From the NCBI RefSeq assembly GCF_014192015.1, contig NZ_JACHXJ010000007.1, positions 283,193-347,192 on the forward strand: a DNA stretch of 64,000 nucleotides. The letters run 5' to 3'. The DNA is from Paenibacillus rhizosphaerae (lineage in GTDB: Bacteria > Bacillota > Bacilli > Paenibacillales > Paenibacillaceae). The position numbers and the translations under genes were made by a program. The first letter of the stretch is position 1. Every line of letters starts with the position of its first letter. Shown piece by piece: positions 18,024 to 26,807 of this stretch. Under the pieces are notes generated by a model. It saw nothing but the letters and a program-made list of their open reading frames with translations, did not search any database and had not been told where the DNA came from.

Positions 18024-18107
18024 ATGTTGGACAGGCTTAATGGGACGGTCAACCCGGCGGAATCCCAGGGGAGATGGGCCGGATGTGCAAAAACCGCGAC
18101 GAAATAG
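18024..18107 (+). CDS. Possible 27-aa peptide upstream of araC-type gene
   Basis: ATG at 18024 follows TTAGGAGAAGG at a normal distance and reads MLDRLNGTVNPAESQGRWAG plus seven more residues before the stop. No family is recognised and it could be chance. It ends 50 nt before the AraC start and might act as a leader. Confidence 0.25.
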   Translation: MLDRLNGTVNPAESQGRWAGCAKTATK

Positions 18108-18157
18108 TATCATAGGGAGGAAAGATATGAGTCTATGATATGGGGGGGAATGACGAC

Positions 18158-18943
18158 ATGCTGCACGCATCGCCGTCATCTTTTGAAATATTGCCGTCCC
18201 TCGCCAAAATTGTGTGCGAGCCTGGCTGGAAATGGCAGAAGCGCGAGAAGGCGCTGGAAAATTACGATTTATTTTATGTATGGAGCGGGGAAGGGACCGT
18301 GATCCGGAACGACGAGCCGTATGAGGTCGGCAAGGGGAGCTGCTTCCTGTTCAGGCCCGGCGATCACACGAGCGCCACGCACAACCCGCAGAAGCCGCTG
18401 GTTCTGACTTACAGCCACTTTCGTGTGTCCGAACCCGTGACGGATATTCCGCTGCCATACCGCAAGCTGACGGAAACCGTTGACTTTGAATACATGCTGG
18501 CCCGTTACGTCAGGCTGTTTCTTGTTAACACCTACGCCGCCCAGGAAGAGGGGCAGCTCATCCTGAAGCAGCTGATGATCCATCTGCTCCGGCACGACCG
18601 GCAGCAACCGGAGGAGAAGAAGGTAAGCAACCAGCTGACCGAGGTGATCCACGAGATCGCCAATTACATTCAGCAGCATCCCGGCTTACCGCATCGGGTC
18701 GAAGATCTGGCGGCACGCGCCGGGTTGTCGCCGCGGTATTTCTCGATCAAATTCAAGGAGCTGATCGGTTCACCCGTCCAGTCCTACATTATCCGGACGC
18801 GGATCGACCGGGCGCAGCATCTGCTCCTGCATGCCGGCATGAACGTCACGGAGGTGGCGGATGCACTCGGATACCGCGACATTTTTTTCTTCAGCCGGCA
18901 ATTCAAGCAGTATACAGGCAAGAATCCGTCCGAAATCCGGTAA
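18158..18943 (+). CDS. AraC-family transcriptional regulator
   Basis: The 261-residue protein has an N-terminal cupin-like sensing domain (YVWSGEGTVIRNDEPYEVGK, FRPGDHTSATH). Two C-terminal helix-turn-helices follow (VEDLAARAGLSPRYFSIKFK and VTEVADALGYRDIFFFSRQF, closing with the family TGKNPSEIR). It probably responds to a sugar-like ligand. The ATG at 18158 has GGGGGGAA 7 nt upstream; the frame from 18140 begins before that site. No adjacent transport operon indicates its target. Confidence 0.88.
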   Translation: MLHASPSSFEILPSLAKIVCEPGWKWQKREKALENYDLFYVWSGEGTVIRNDEPYEVGKGSCFLFRPGDHTSATHNPQKPLVLTYSHFRVSEPVTDIPLPYRKLTETVDFEYMLARYVRLFLVNTYAAQEEGQLILKQLMIHLLRHDRQQPEEKKVSNQLTEVIHEIANYIQQHPGLPHRVEDLAARAGLSPRYFSIKFKELIGSPVQSYIIRTRIDRAQHLLLHAGMNVTEVADALGYRDIFFFSRQFKQYTGKNPSEIR

Positions 18944-19034
18944 ATGTTACCTGCTGTTTCGCGGTCTTCCCCTTTCGGGTAATAAGCTTCAAGCTTGCAA
19001 ATGCACCGAAAAAACGAAGGGAGGAAAGAATCGG

Positions 19035-19157
19035 ATGAACAGACGGCGGATTCGCAGGCGTGACGGGTATGCCGCAGCTGCGGCGGCGCGGGGGAAATGC
19101 CGTAACCGGATGCGCCGGTTCAGACCGGTCAGCATCATGAGCGACGTATGGTTTTAA
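19035..19157 (+). CDS. Arginine-rich small protein (40 aa), unknown
   Basis: The peptide reads MNRRRIRRRDGYAAAAAARG, then KCRNRMRRFRPVSIMSDVWF. About a third of residues are Arg/Lys and there is an Ala6 run. The ribosome site AAGGGAGGAAAG is excellent, and a hairpin terminator follows at 19218, which favours a real gene. No family is recognised. It resembles in composition the basic tails of the spore-surface island proteins further downstream. Confidence 0.5.
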   Translation: MNRRRIRRRDGYAAAAAARGKCRNRMRRFRPVSIMSDVWF

Positions 19158-19217
19158 CCCCACTCGTTAACCTTTTTTTATGAACTTCATCACACATGAT
19201 ATAAATGATGTCTTAAG

Positions 19218-19253
19218 AGCAGCGCCGGGATGCCAGCCCGCCGCTGTTTTTTT
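19218..19253 (+). terminator. Intrinsic terminator
   Basis: CAGCG-c-CGGG pairs with CCCG-c-CGCTG, followed by seven T. It separates the araC/Arg-rich region from the kinase gene. Confidence 0.75.
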
Positions 19254-19395
19254 GCGTGCGCATCATTAGATTGAAATCGTCTTTAGTACGGGAACCGGAG
19301 AGAACGCTGCTCTTGTTGTACGCTCTCCCCCGGCCTGCCGGCTTATGGTATGCTGTTGGGAGCAAGGTGTTAAGCAGAGGATGGAGGATAGCGAA

Positions 19396-20391
19396 ATGAA
19401 TGAAGCATTCGGAGTAGATTCGGAGGACAGCCTGCGCCTCCTGCTGGTTCAGGCGGAGCAGGTGCTGATTTCCGCACTGGAGAAGTTTGGCATTAAAGAG
19501 GAGCAGGCGGAATTTATTCAAATTTCAGACCATATGACCTACCGGGTGAGCGCGCGGCCCAGCCGCAAATTTTTGCTGCGGATCCATCCGGTGTCGGCCG
19601 ACGTATCGGCCATCCGTTCGGAAATGATGTGGCTGAATTGGCTTTCTTCCCAAGGCCTGCCGGTTCCGGAGGGCGTCGCGGACCGGGAAGGGAATACCGT
19701 GGCGATCTGCGAGGCGGACCGGAACCAGGGCTGGCCGGTGACGCTGCTGCGCTGGATCGAGGGAGAGCATGCGGAGGGGGGCCTCGATGACAGGCAGGTG
19801 TACCGGATGGGCGCGCTTATGGCCAAGCTTCACCAGGCTGCACAGAGCTTTGTTCCCCCGGAAGGGTTCGTCAGACCCGAATGGGGGGCTGCGAGCCTGA
19901 CAGAAGATATGCAGCGGCTGGAACGGCGGCACCGCGCCTTTCTGAGTTCCGATGAATGGGCGCTTTATGTGCAGGCGGCGGATCAAATCAGAGGGCGAAT
20001 CGCCGCATGGCCTCCGGGTCCTTCCCGGTACGGCATGATCCATGCGGATCTCCACGAAGGGAACGTTGTATTCAAGGATGGGGAACCTTGTCCTATCGAT
20101 TTTGGCCGCTGCGGGTTCGGTTATTATGCATACGACTTGGCGCAGGCGCTCATCGGTTTATACCCGTCACAGCGGAGCATGCTGCTGGATGGGTATGAAA
20201 GCATTCGCCTTCTTCCGAAGGAGAGCGTGTCCCTGCTGGAAACCTTTTTCCTGCAGGCGGTTCTGGAGAATCAGGCGTTTCACGCCGGCAATCCGCAGGA
20301 AATTCCGTCGCTGAAGGAACAGAAGGGGTATATTCTGTCCGCGATCCGCAGCTACCTGGCGGGTGAGCCGTTTCTGTTTCCAGGGAAATAA
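19396..20391 (+). CDS. APH/choline-kinase-family phosphotransferase
   Basis: Protein-kinase-like small-molecule phosphotransferase. Seen in its 331 residues: RKFLLRIHP with the ATP-binding Lys/Arg region, the family switch LLRWIEGEHAEG, the catalytic loop HADLHEGNVVF (H-x-D-x4-N), and the metal motif IDFGRCGFGYYAYD. Family members include homoserine and choline kinases and aminoglycoside phosphotransferases; the substrate is unknown. The start at 19396 follows GGAGG; upstream in-frame ATGs lack a site. It is followed by an SDR gene 25 nt later. Confidence 0.85.
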   Translation: MNEAFGVDSEDSLRLLLVQAEQVLISALEKFGIKEEQAEFIQISDHMTYRVSARPSRKFLLRIHPVSADVSAIRSEMMWLNWLSSQGLPVPEGVADREGNTVAICEADRNQGWPVTLLRWIEGEHAEGGLDDRQVYRMGALMAKLHQAAQSFVPPEGFVRPEWGAASLTEDMQRLERRHRAFLSSDEWALYVQAADQIRGRIAAWPPGPSRYGMIHADLHEGNVVFKDGEPCPIDFGRCGFGYYAYDLAQALIGLYPSQRSMLLDGYESIRLLPKESVSLLETFFLQAVLENQAFHAGNPQEIPSLKEQKGYILSAIRSYLAGEPFLFPGK

Positions 20392-20416
20392 CATCTGAAC
20401 GGGGAGTGGAGCGCAA

Positions 20417-21274
20417 TTGGGAGTACATAATGAGCGGCCGGTGGTGTTGGTCACGGGCAGTTCCAGCGGCTTCGGGCTGCTGGCCAGCGTGGAGCTGGCT
20501 GCCTGCGGATACACGGTTTTTGCCGGCATGCGAAGGCCGGAAGCGAGCGGGGAGCTGATGAACGCTGCGCAGACGGCGGGGGTCAGAGCGCATATTCATG
20601 TGGTTAGACTGGATGTGACGGACGGGGGACAGGTGCTTGAGGCGGTAACGGGCATCCTGAAGTCCCACGGACGCATTGACGCGCTTGTGAACAATGCGGG
20701 CACCGCATACGGAGGAATGATCGAGGAGATCCCGATGGACGTGTGGAAGGCGCAGCTGGAAACGAATTTCTTCGGGATGGTTGCAGTCACCCAGGCCGTC
20801 CTTCCCGCGATGAGGGAGGCGCGGAAGGGAAAAATCATTCAGATCAGCAGCGTCAGCGGAGCTGTCGGATTTCCCGGCTTTAGCCCCTACGTCTCGTCAA
20901 AGTTTGCTGTCGAGGGCTTCAGCGAATGCCTTGCCCTGGAAATGCGGCCATTCGGCGTCGATGTCGTTGTGGTGGAGCCGGGGGCGTACGGAACGGCCAT
21001 TTGGGACAAAGGCTTTGCGCAGATGAGCGCCGCCCATCAGTCGCCCTACGAGCGGATGCTGAGCCAGGTGATGGCCTTTACCCGTGACGGCGCCGGCCAG
21101 CGCGGCGATCCGGGCGATGTGGCCCGGGTGATCGCGAGAATCGCGCGTATGAACAAGCCGGCATTCCGCTACGCCCTGCCTGCCGGGACGCGCTGGACGA
21201 TGAAGGCCAAGCAGCTGCTTCCGGGCCGGTGGTTTCAGCGGATCATGCTCGCACTCTTAAGCAAAAAAGGCTGA
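20417..21274 (+). CDS. Short-chain dehydrogenase/reductase (SDR)
   Basis: NAD(P)-dependent oxidoreductase of 285 residues. Motifs: TGSSSGFG (14-21), VNNAGTAYGG, catalytic Ser in QISSVSGAVG, YVSSK (Tyr-x3-Lys), and PGAYGT. Start is TTG 20417 with GGAG 5 nt upstream. It probably shares a transcript with the upstream kinase gene and ends in a bidirectional terminator shared with psd. Substrate unknown; different subgroup from the SDR at 9268. Confidence 0.87.
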   Translation: MGVHNERPVVLVTGSSSGFGLLASVELAACGYTVFAGMRRPEASGELMNAAQTAGVRAHIHVVRLDVTDGGQVLEAVTGILKSHGRIDALVNNAGTAYGGMIEEIPMDVWKAQLETNFFGMVAVTQAVLPAMREARKGKIIQISSVSGAVGFPGFSPYVSSKFAVEGFSECLALEMRPFGVDVVVVEPGAYGTAIWDKGFAQMSAAHQSPYERMLSQVMAFTRDGAGQRGDPGDVARVIARIARMNKPAFRYALPAGTRWTMKAKQLLPGRWFQRIMLALLSKKG

Positions 21275-21300
21275 GCCGGATTCGTTCCGGTTCAGCTTTT
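21263..21300. terminator. Bidirectional terminator between SDR and psd
   Basis: GGCTGAGCCGGA and TCCGGTTCAGC form the stem, with T tracts on both strands. It overlaps the last codons of psd. Confidence 0.85.
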
Positions 21301-22086
21301 ATGCGGTTGCAGCTGACCGAGCAGCTGGCCCATGCGGACGTGGTCTCCGGTCTGGAGGTCTGTCCGTGGGGTGAACGCGCCGTCCTGGATCAGCAGCACG
21401 ACGGTCGAACCGAACTCAAAATAGGCGAGCGGATCGCCGTTACGCCAGGAATTGGCGGTTTCGTCGTCGTAGCGGATGCTGCTGACATTCATGGCGCCGA
21501 CCTTGACGACTGCGACTTCTCCCAGGGCTCCCTTGATATACGTAATCAGCCTCTCATTGCGGCACAGCACGGATTTCATCTGGGTCATGCCAAATTCATT
21601 GACCGGGTAGCATCGTCCCTTGATATGCTCGCTCTCCACCTTCACGCCTGTGATTGGAGAGTGGATACGGTGATAATCGGTAGGGCTGAGGTACAGCACG
21701 AAGACATAGCCATGTTTATATAACTCCAGGTGGGGAGAGAAATTGAGCAGCTCCGCCACCGAATAGTCCTGCCCTTTCACGTTCAGAATTGTGCCTGAGG
21801 TGATTTCACCCATTGCGGTGATCTTGGCGTCGACCGGGCTCGTGAGCACGTGCTCGCCTTCGTGCACGGGACGCATGCCGGGCTTCAGCCGCCGCGAAAA
21901 AAAATCGTTGAGCGTGCGGTATTCATAGATTTCTTTCTCCGCTTCATGCGCCGGGATCTGATAGCTTTTGATAAACGTAGGGATGACCCCTCTGCTGAGC
22001 CGGCTGTGCGAGAAGCGTCCCATCATGGAAGAGAGCCACTTTCGCGAGGAGAGCTCTGTCATGAGCCGCAGTAATTTCCTTATCAT
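21292..22086 (-). CDS. psd: Phosphatidylserine decarboxylase proenzyme
   Basis: Makes phosphatidylethanolamine from phosphatidylserine at the membrane. The 264-residue proenzyme has TSPVDAKI, the catalytic segment SPTDYHRIHSPITG, and the self-cleavage site FGST near the C-terminus, which yields the pyruvoyl alpha chain. Length equals Bacillus Psd (263). The start at 22086 follows GGAAGGGAG; the frame extends further upstream but without a ribosome site. pssA is not adjacent. Confidence 0.93.
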   Translation of the reverse strand: MIRKLLRLMTELSSRKWLSSMMGRFSHSRLSRGVIPTFIKSYQIPAHEAEKEIYEYRTLNDFFSRRLKPGMRPVHEGEHVLTSPVDAKITAMGEITSGTILNVKGQDYSVAELLNFSPHLELYKHGYVFVLYLSPTDYHRIHSPITGVKVESEHIKGRCYPVNEFGMTQMKSVLCRNERLITYIKGALGEVAVVKVGAMNVSSIRYDDETANSWRNGDPLAYFEFGSTVVLLIQDGAFTPRTDLQTGDHVRMGQLLGQLQPHKS

Positions 22087-22367
22087 GCCTAATCTCCCTT
22101 CCATACGTGCCTGTAGCACTCTGAAATATATTGACATAGAACGGCTATCAAATCAATATGCAACAAAGGCTGGAAACCGCCCCGGAGAAAAATGGTATTG
22201 CCAATCCTTCGAGGATCATGTATTTTGGAATCAATACGGGCCCGATGCCAACTCATCACGGCGAGTGCCTGTTACACGGAAGCAAGCCCAAGCATCTTAT
22301 CGCTGTCCACAGCGATGGTTCGGGGATCCGGAGGCGGAATGCCGCGCCTTGCGTTTATCCGTGTACA
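22087..22367. other. Intergenic region before the TPP riboswitch
   Basis: About 280 bp between psd and the riboswitch. Short overlapping frames exist in all + frames but none has a ribosome site or recognisable content. The promoter of the ykoEDC transcript must lie here; I could not identify a convincing -35/-10 pair. Confidence 0.5.
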
Positions 22368-22467
22368 TATGGGAATACGGGAGCTCGAGCGAATCGGGCT
22401 GAGAGTGCAGCTAATGAACCGCTGCTGACCGGGAATCTGATCTGGATAATGCCAGCGTAGAGAATTC
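22368..22467 (+). ncRNA. TPP (THI-box) riboswitch
   Basis: The conserved CTGAGA (22399-22404) is followed, across a GCAGC-type hairpin, by ATCTGATCTGGATAATGCC and AGCGTAG near 22434-22462. Together these are the hallmark thiamine pyrophosphate aptamer sequences. It precedes a terminator (22496-22523) and the ykoEDC transporter genes, as in Bacillus ykoFEDC. TPP binding should favour termination and shut off uptake. The 5' boundary is approximate. Confidence 0.92.
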
Positions 22468-22495
22468 AAGTCCTTTTTTGGGCTTATTTGACGAT

Positions 22496-22523
22496 CTCCC
22501 TCGCTTATCCAGGGGGTTTTTTT
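22496..22523 (+). terminator. Riboswitch-controlled terminator
   Basis: CTCCCT and AGGGGG form a 6-bp stem followed by seven T, 30 nt after the TPP aptamer and 36 nt before ykoE. Confidence 0.75.
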
Positions 22524-22559
22524 ATTGCCCAATTTTGGAGAAGGAAAGGATGTTGTCAA

Positions 22560-23171
22560 ATGAACAGCAGTACGATGCAGTTGGATCGACCGAAGGGGTT
22601 GAAGCTCAGCGACCTGCTCGTGACGATTCTGCTATCCCTCGTGATCGGGGTGGTGTACCATTTCTGGGGGTCGGTGAACGACTTGTTCAAGCCGCTGTTT
22701 TTCCAGGCGGATGAGTTGATGTACGGCATGTGGTTCCTCGCTTCGACGCTTGCCGCGCTGCTGATCCGCAAGCCCGGCGTAGCCCTACTGGCCGAGGTTG
22801 CCGCGGCTCACGTAGAAATTCTGTTCGGCAGCGAGTGGGGCCTTCAGCTGGCGATTTACGGCGTGGCGCAAGGTCTTGCCGCGGAGCTGATCTTCGCCCT
22901 GTTCCGTTACCGCAAATTTTCCATGGGGGTAGCGGCGCTGGCCGGGATGGCTTCGGGATTGGGATCATTCCTGGTGGATGTGTACTACGGCTACGTCACG
23001 GACTATACGACATGGATGATTGTGTTTAAGTATGTGATGCGGTTAATCAGCTCGGCGGTACTTGCAGGTTACTTGGCGTACGCCCTGACCAAAGCGCTGG
23101 AAGCAACCGGAGTAACCCAACTGCTCCGGCCGGTGACGGCTAAGGATTATGAAGCGCTCGATCATGATTGA
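22560..23171 (+). CDS. ykoE: ECF transporter S component YkoE (thiamine precursor)
   Basis: Membrane substrate-binding subunit of the energy-coupling-factor transporter thought to import hydroxymethylpyrimidine or thiamine. The 203-residue protein has about six hydrophobic segments and family phrases such as VVYHFWG and the long GVALLAEVAAAHVEILFGSE. The start at 22560 follows GGAAAGGA and lies after the terminator; an upstream frame would run through the terminator hairpin. First gene of ykoEDC under the TPP riboswitch. Confidence 0.9.
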   Translation: MNSSTMQLDRPKGLKLSDLLVTILLSLVIGVVYHFWGSVNDLFKPLFFQADELMYGMWFLASTLAALLIRKPGVALLAEVAAAHVEILFGSEWGLQLAIYGVAQGLAAELIFALFRYRKFSMGVAALAGMASGLGSFLVDVYYGYVTDYTTWMIVFKYVMRLISSAVLAGYLAYALTKALEATGVTQLLRPVTAKDYEALDHD

Positions 23172-23193
23172 GGCTAACCGGGGAGTCGCGACG

Positions 23194-24771
23194 ATGCAGT
23201 CGGCGGTGCATGAGACGGATCAAGGAGCGGATCAAAGAGCGGACCAAGGGAGAGGGCAAATCGCCGTTTCGGTAACGGACCTGCGCCTTAAATTTCCGGG
23301 CGAGAAGGCCTTCGTGTTCAAGGATGTTTCCCTGTCGGTGCCGGCCGGGGAAAAAGTGCTTCTGCTCGGCCCGAGCGGATGCGGGAAATCTACGCTGCTG
23401 CAGGTGCTCGGCGGGTTGATTCCGGCGGTCATCGACGTCCCGCTCAAATACGCGGACATCCGGAAGCCCCGATCGAGCGGGTATGTATTTCAGGACCCGG
23501 ATACCCAGTTCTGCATGCCGTATGTCGATGAGGAGCTGGCGTTTGTGCTGGAGAACCGCCAAGTAGCCAGGGAGGATATGGTTCCCCGGATGCGGGAGGT
23601 GCTCGGCCGGGTCGGCCTGGACCTTGAAGAGCTGCACATTCCGATTGAACGGCTGTCCCTGGGGATGAAGCAGCGCCTCGCGCTCGCTTCAGTCCTCCTG
23701 TTGGAACCAGAGGTGCTCCTGCTGGATGAGCCCTCGGCGCTGCTGGACCCCGAGGGGAGACAGCAAATTTGGGAGGCCGTTCGCGGCGTATCGGCCGGGC
23801 GGACCGTGCTGATCGTCGAGCACCGGATCGAAGAAATCGTGGATTGGGTCGACCGGATCGTTTTATTCGCGCCGGACGGAAGCATTCTGGCCGACGGCAA
23901 GCCGGCCGAAATCTTCACGGCGTACCGCAGGACCCTGCAGGAGAACGGCATTTGGTATCCCGGAGTTTGGGAGGATTATATCCGTCACCGGGATACATGG
24001 AACACCGGTCGGGTGCAATCCCCTCAGCAAGGCGCGGACTTGGCGGAGCCGGTCCTCTCCTTACGGGGCTTTGTCGGTCTCCGCGGAAATGCGCCGGCAA
24101 TCATGGTGGAAGAAGCGGAAGTACATGCCGGCGATTTTATCGCCATTGTCGGGCCTAACGGGGCGGGAAAAAGCTCCCTGCTTCTGAGCCTGATGCAGCT
24201 TCTTCCGACAGCCGGCAGCTACGTGCTGGAAGGCAGACTGCTGCAGGGAAGGGGCAGGAAGAGGACCTGCCCTTCAGACCGGATCGGATTCGTGTTTCAG
24301 AACCCGGAGTTTCAGTTTGTGGCCCAGACGGTACTGGAGGAGACGGCCTTTTCCCTTCATATGCAGGGCGGCATGTCGCGGGCCGAAGTGGAGCGTAAGG
24401 CCGAAGACTGCCTTAAGACGTTTCATTTGCACGGCTTGGAGAGCCGGCATCCGTATCAGCTCTCGACCGGACAGAAACGCAGGCTGAGCGTCGCCACCGC
24501 CGCGGTGCGCCGCCAGGCGGTGCTGCTATTGGATGAACCGACATTCGGACAGGATGCCCGCAATGCTTTTGCCATCCTGGAATACTGCGAAGCGCTGCGC
24601 CGCAGCGGCACGGCGATCGTCATGGTGACGCATGAGCGAGAAATCGCTGAACTGGCCGCTACCCAGGTATGGGAAATCCGCGGCGGAACTCTGACGGCGA
24701 TCAGGCCCGGGGGGCGGATGCTTAAGGGAGACGGCGCAGCTTCGGATGCACAGGGGGAGGTGAGCGGATGA
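23194..24771 (+). CDS. ykoD: ECF transporter tandem ATPase YkoD
   Basis: Both ATPase domains in one chain energise the ECF transporter. The 525-residue protein has Walker A LGPSGCGKST, signature LSLGMKQR, Walker B LLLDEPSALLDP in the first half, and GPNGAGKSS, LSTGQKRR, LLLDEPTFGQDA in the second. The first signature (LSLGM) departs from LSGGQ, so the two sites may be unequal. The start at 23194 follows GGGGAG at 8 nt, just after the ykoE stop; an earlier ATG at 23149 would overlap ykoE. Confidence 0.9.
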   Translation: MQSAVHETDQGADQRADQGRGQIAVSVTDLRLKFPGEKAFVFKDVSLSVPAGEKVLLLGPSGCGKSTLLQVLGGLIPAVIDVPLKYADIRKPRSSGYVFQDPDTQFCMPYVDEELAFVLENRQVAREDMVPRMREVLGRVGLDLEELHIPIERLSLGMKQRLALASVLLLEPEVLLLDEPSALLDPEGRQQIWEAVRGVSAGRTVLIVEHRIEEIVDWVDRIVLFAPDGSILADGKPAEIFTAYRRTLQENGIWYPGVWEDYIRHRDTWNTGRVQSPQQGADLAEPVLSLRGFVGLRGNAPAIMVEEAEVHAGDFIAIVGPNGAGKSSLLLSLMQLLPTAGSYVLEGRLLQGRGRKRTCPSDRIGFVFQNPEFQFVAQTVLEETAFSLHMQGGMSRAEVERKAEDCLKTFHLHGLESRHPYQLSTGQKRRLSVATAAVRRQAVLLLDEPTFGQDARNAFAILEYCEALRRSGTAIVMVTHEREIAELAATQVWEIRGGTLTAIRPGGRMLKGDGAASDAQGEVSG

Positions 24772-25580
24772 ACCGATTTTTGACCCCAAGCCGTCTTACC
24801 TGGCTTCACCGGGCGAATCCCTCGTTGAAGCTCGCCGTGCTGATCATATTGTTTATCGTTACGGTTCAGACGCGGAGCATTGATTTTGCCGTCTACCAGG
24901 CCGCGGTCTACATCGCCGTCCTGTTTCTGTTTAGCGGTTATCCGGCATGGAAGGTATCGCTGCTCGTTCTCTCCTTCAGCCTCGTATTCGTTTCTTCGTC
25001 CCTGACGATGATCCTATTCGGGAAAGGGGACCATGTCTGGTGGCAGTGGGGGCTGTTCCGCGTATCCGAGGAAAGCTTCTACCGCGGGCTGCACCTGGGA
25101 TTCCGGGCGATTGCCTTTGCGGCAGAAGGATTGCTCTTCGTCATGACTACCCCGTCCGTCAAACTGTTCTATTCGCTGATGCAAAATTTTCGCCTTCCCC
25201 CCAAATTCGCATACAGCTTCATGGCATCGATCCGGCTGCTGTCCATCGTTTGGGAGGAGTTTCTGATCCGCAGGCAGGCGCTGCGGATCCGCGGCGTGCG
25301 GACAGGGCGGGGGCTGAGTGGCCTCCTTGAGCATGTCCGGCTGTATGCGGTGCCGCTGCTGTCGCAGAGCATCCGCCGGGCGCACCGCGTGGCCGTGGCG
25401 ATGGAAGCGAAGCAGTTCAGCGGGTCGGGGCGCAGAACGTACTATTATCCGTCGGCTTTCAGCAGATACGACGGCCTGGCGGTTCTCATGTTCGTCATCG
25501 CCCTTGCAGCTGCATACTATGCGGCCGCTGCCGTTCCCTGGTTCGGCATCGAAGATGTCAGGTACCATGGACAAGGTTGA
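24768..25580 (+). CDS. ykoC: ECF transporter T component YkoC
   Basis: Coupling membrane protein that links the YkoD ATPase to YkoE. The 270-residue protein has hydrophobic segments around 22-40, 44-58, 62-85 and 105-130, then coupling helices with ALRIRG and VAMEAKQFSG, the EcfT A-R-G-like motifs, and a last segment near 230-255. ATGA overlap with ykoD shows translational coupling. ykoF is absent here. Confidence 0.88.
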   Translation: MNRFLTPSRLTWLHRANPSLKLAVLIILFIVTVQTRSIDFAVYQAAVYIAVLFLFSGYPAWKVSLLVLSFSLVFVSSSLTMILFGKGDHVWWQWGLFRVSEESFYRGLHLGFRAIAFAAEGLLFVMTTPSVKLFYSLMQNFRLPPKFAYSFMASIRLLSIVWEEFLIRRQALRIRGVRTGRGLSGLLEHVRLYAVPLLSQSIRRAHRVAVAMEAKQFSGSGRRTYYYPSAFSRYDGLAVLMFVIALAAAYYAAAAVPWFGIEDVRYHGQG

Positions 25581-25616
25581 GCCGTATGATAGCTATTAGC
25601 CGATGTGTAAAAACAC

Positions 25617-25658
25617 AGAGCCGGAAAGCCGCATGGGTGGACTTTCCGGTCTCTTGCT
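25617..25658. terminator. Hairpin between convergent ykoC and yheC-like genes
   Basis: GAGCCGGAAAG and CTTTCCGG-t-CTC form a stem of about 11 pairs. T-richness after it is modest on both strands, so termination is plausible but not strong. Confidence 0.45.
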
Positions 25659-25703
25659 TATGTCAGGTATTTGGTTTTCAGATGGCAGCGGCCGGCAATA
25701 CGG

Positions 25704-26807
25704 TTACAATACCGCGCCGGCATGCTGCCGATTCACCAGATACCGGGCATAGGCCATCGGCTCGCGATACGTATTTTTCCATTGCTGATTCATTCCGGCC
25801 TTTTGAAATCCATAGCGTTGGTCCCGTCCGTTGCATTCGATAAAATACGGCATGCCGCTGGCGGTGACGCCGATATCCAGCCCCAGATCCGCCGTAAAGG
25901 GCAGGTGCTGCTCCAGCTGCCGGACGACCTGGAAGGCGAGATGGTGCACGCGTTCCACAACTCTGTCCACCGGTATTCCGGGCAGGCTTTTGGCCAGGAT
26001 CGGTTCAGCCGGAAAGGCCTTGCCGCCTTGGGCCACATTGGAGACAAACATCCGGGAAGCAGCGACTTTGGCATACATCCCCGTAAGGTTCCAGCTGCCG
26101 CTGATCCCCCGTTGTATGGATACGCGGAGGTCGTAAGGGCGCTGCTTATATTCGGCCAACGCGATCCGCTCCTGAACGAGAAAGGGCACCTGGGATATCC
26201 GGCGGAGCAGGATGCCCGGAAGCCGGTGGCTGTGGATCCGGACCGTCGTCCATCCCCTGGATCTGCCGGTTCTGGCGTACGTTAAATACCAGTGCGGACC
26301 GCTGGCATGAAGCCGCATAATTCCCCTGCCAACGCTGCCGGTGCAGGGTTTTAATATTAAATCGCGATACCGCCGCATCATATCCTGGATAGAGGAAGGA
26401 GAAGCGGCAGTCGTATATGGGAGATGCTGTGCCAGCAGCGGGTCGGCGGCAAGCAGGTGATGAATTTGGTCCTTCCCGTACCGGTTATTGCCGTTAAAAA
26501 TAATGTAGCCTTCGTTCAAAAGCCGCTCTATTCTATTTTTTGATCGTGCGTCAAAGTAGATCGCCCGGTTATGAATGACTTTCGGCAGCGGAAGCCTGGT
26601 TTGAACGTATTTCCCGCCTCTCAACACAAATGCCGTACATTCGCGGTGATCGATGTCGATATCCTGCAGTTTCATATAGCACGCGTTCAAGCCGAACATC
26701 CGGGCCGCCTCATCAAAATTTGCGAGGGATTCCGCTCCCGTCTTTCCGCCGGGAATTCCCCGGTGCACCGCCGCATTCAGCAGAATTCCTACATCAGAAA
26801 TCCACAC
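25704..26807 (-). CDS. YheC/YheD-family spore coat-associated ATP-grasp protein
   Basis: The 367-residue protein belongs to the endospore coat-associated YheC/YheD family. It starts WISDVGILLNAAVHRGIPG, continues with LILKPCTGSVGRGIMRL (the ATP-grasp lysine/glycine loop), FLVQERIALAEY and YDLRVSIQRG, and closes with LGLDIGV and YFIECNGRD, the metal-binding end. It was named by spore-coat association in Bacillus; the enzymatic product is not known. GTG 26807 was chosen because GGGAGG lies 7 nt upstream, while ATG 26813 abuts it. It flanks the spore-surface island. Confidence 0.85.
   Translation of the reverse strand: MWISDVGILLNAAVHRGIPGGKTGAESLANFDEAARMFGLNACYMKLQDIDIDHRECTAFVLRGGKYVQTRLPLPKVIHNRAIYFDARSKNRIERLLNEGYIIFNGNNRYGKDQIHHLLAADPLLAQHLPYTTAASPSSIQDMMRRYRDLILKPCTGSVGRGIMRLHASGPHWYLTYARTGRSRGWTTVRIHSHRLPGILLRRISQVPFLVQERIALAEYKQRPYDLRVSIQRGISGSWNLTGMYAKVAASRMFVSNVAQGGKAFPAEPILAKSLPGIPVDRVVERVHHLAFQVVRQLEQHLPFTADLGLDIGVTASGMPYFIECNGRDQRYGFQKAGMNQQWKNTYREPMAYARYLVNRQHAGAVL

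Noticed and set aside
22158..22460. Frames overlapping the TPP riboswitch
   Set aside because: The conserved aptamer sequence explains the region, and none of the frames has a ribosome site.
23157..23175. Near-identical 19-mer shared by the ykoE stop region and the giant gene's stop region (GATCATGATTGARGCTAAC)
   Set aside because: One match of this length and quality is about what chance allows in all pairwise comparisons of 64 kb.
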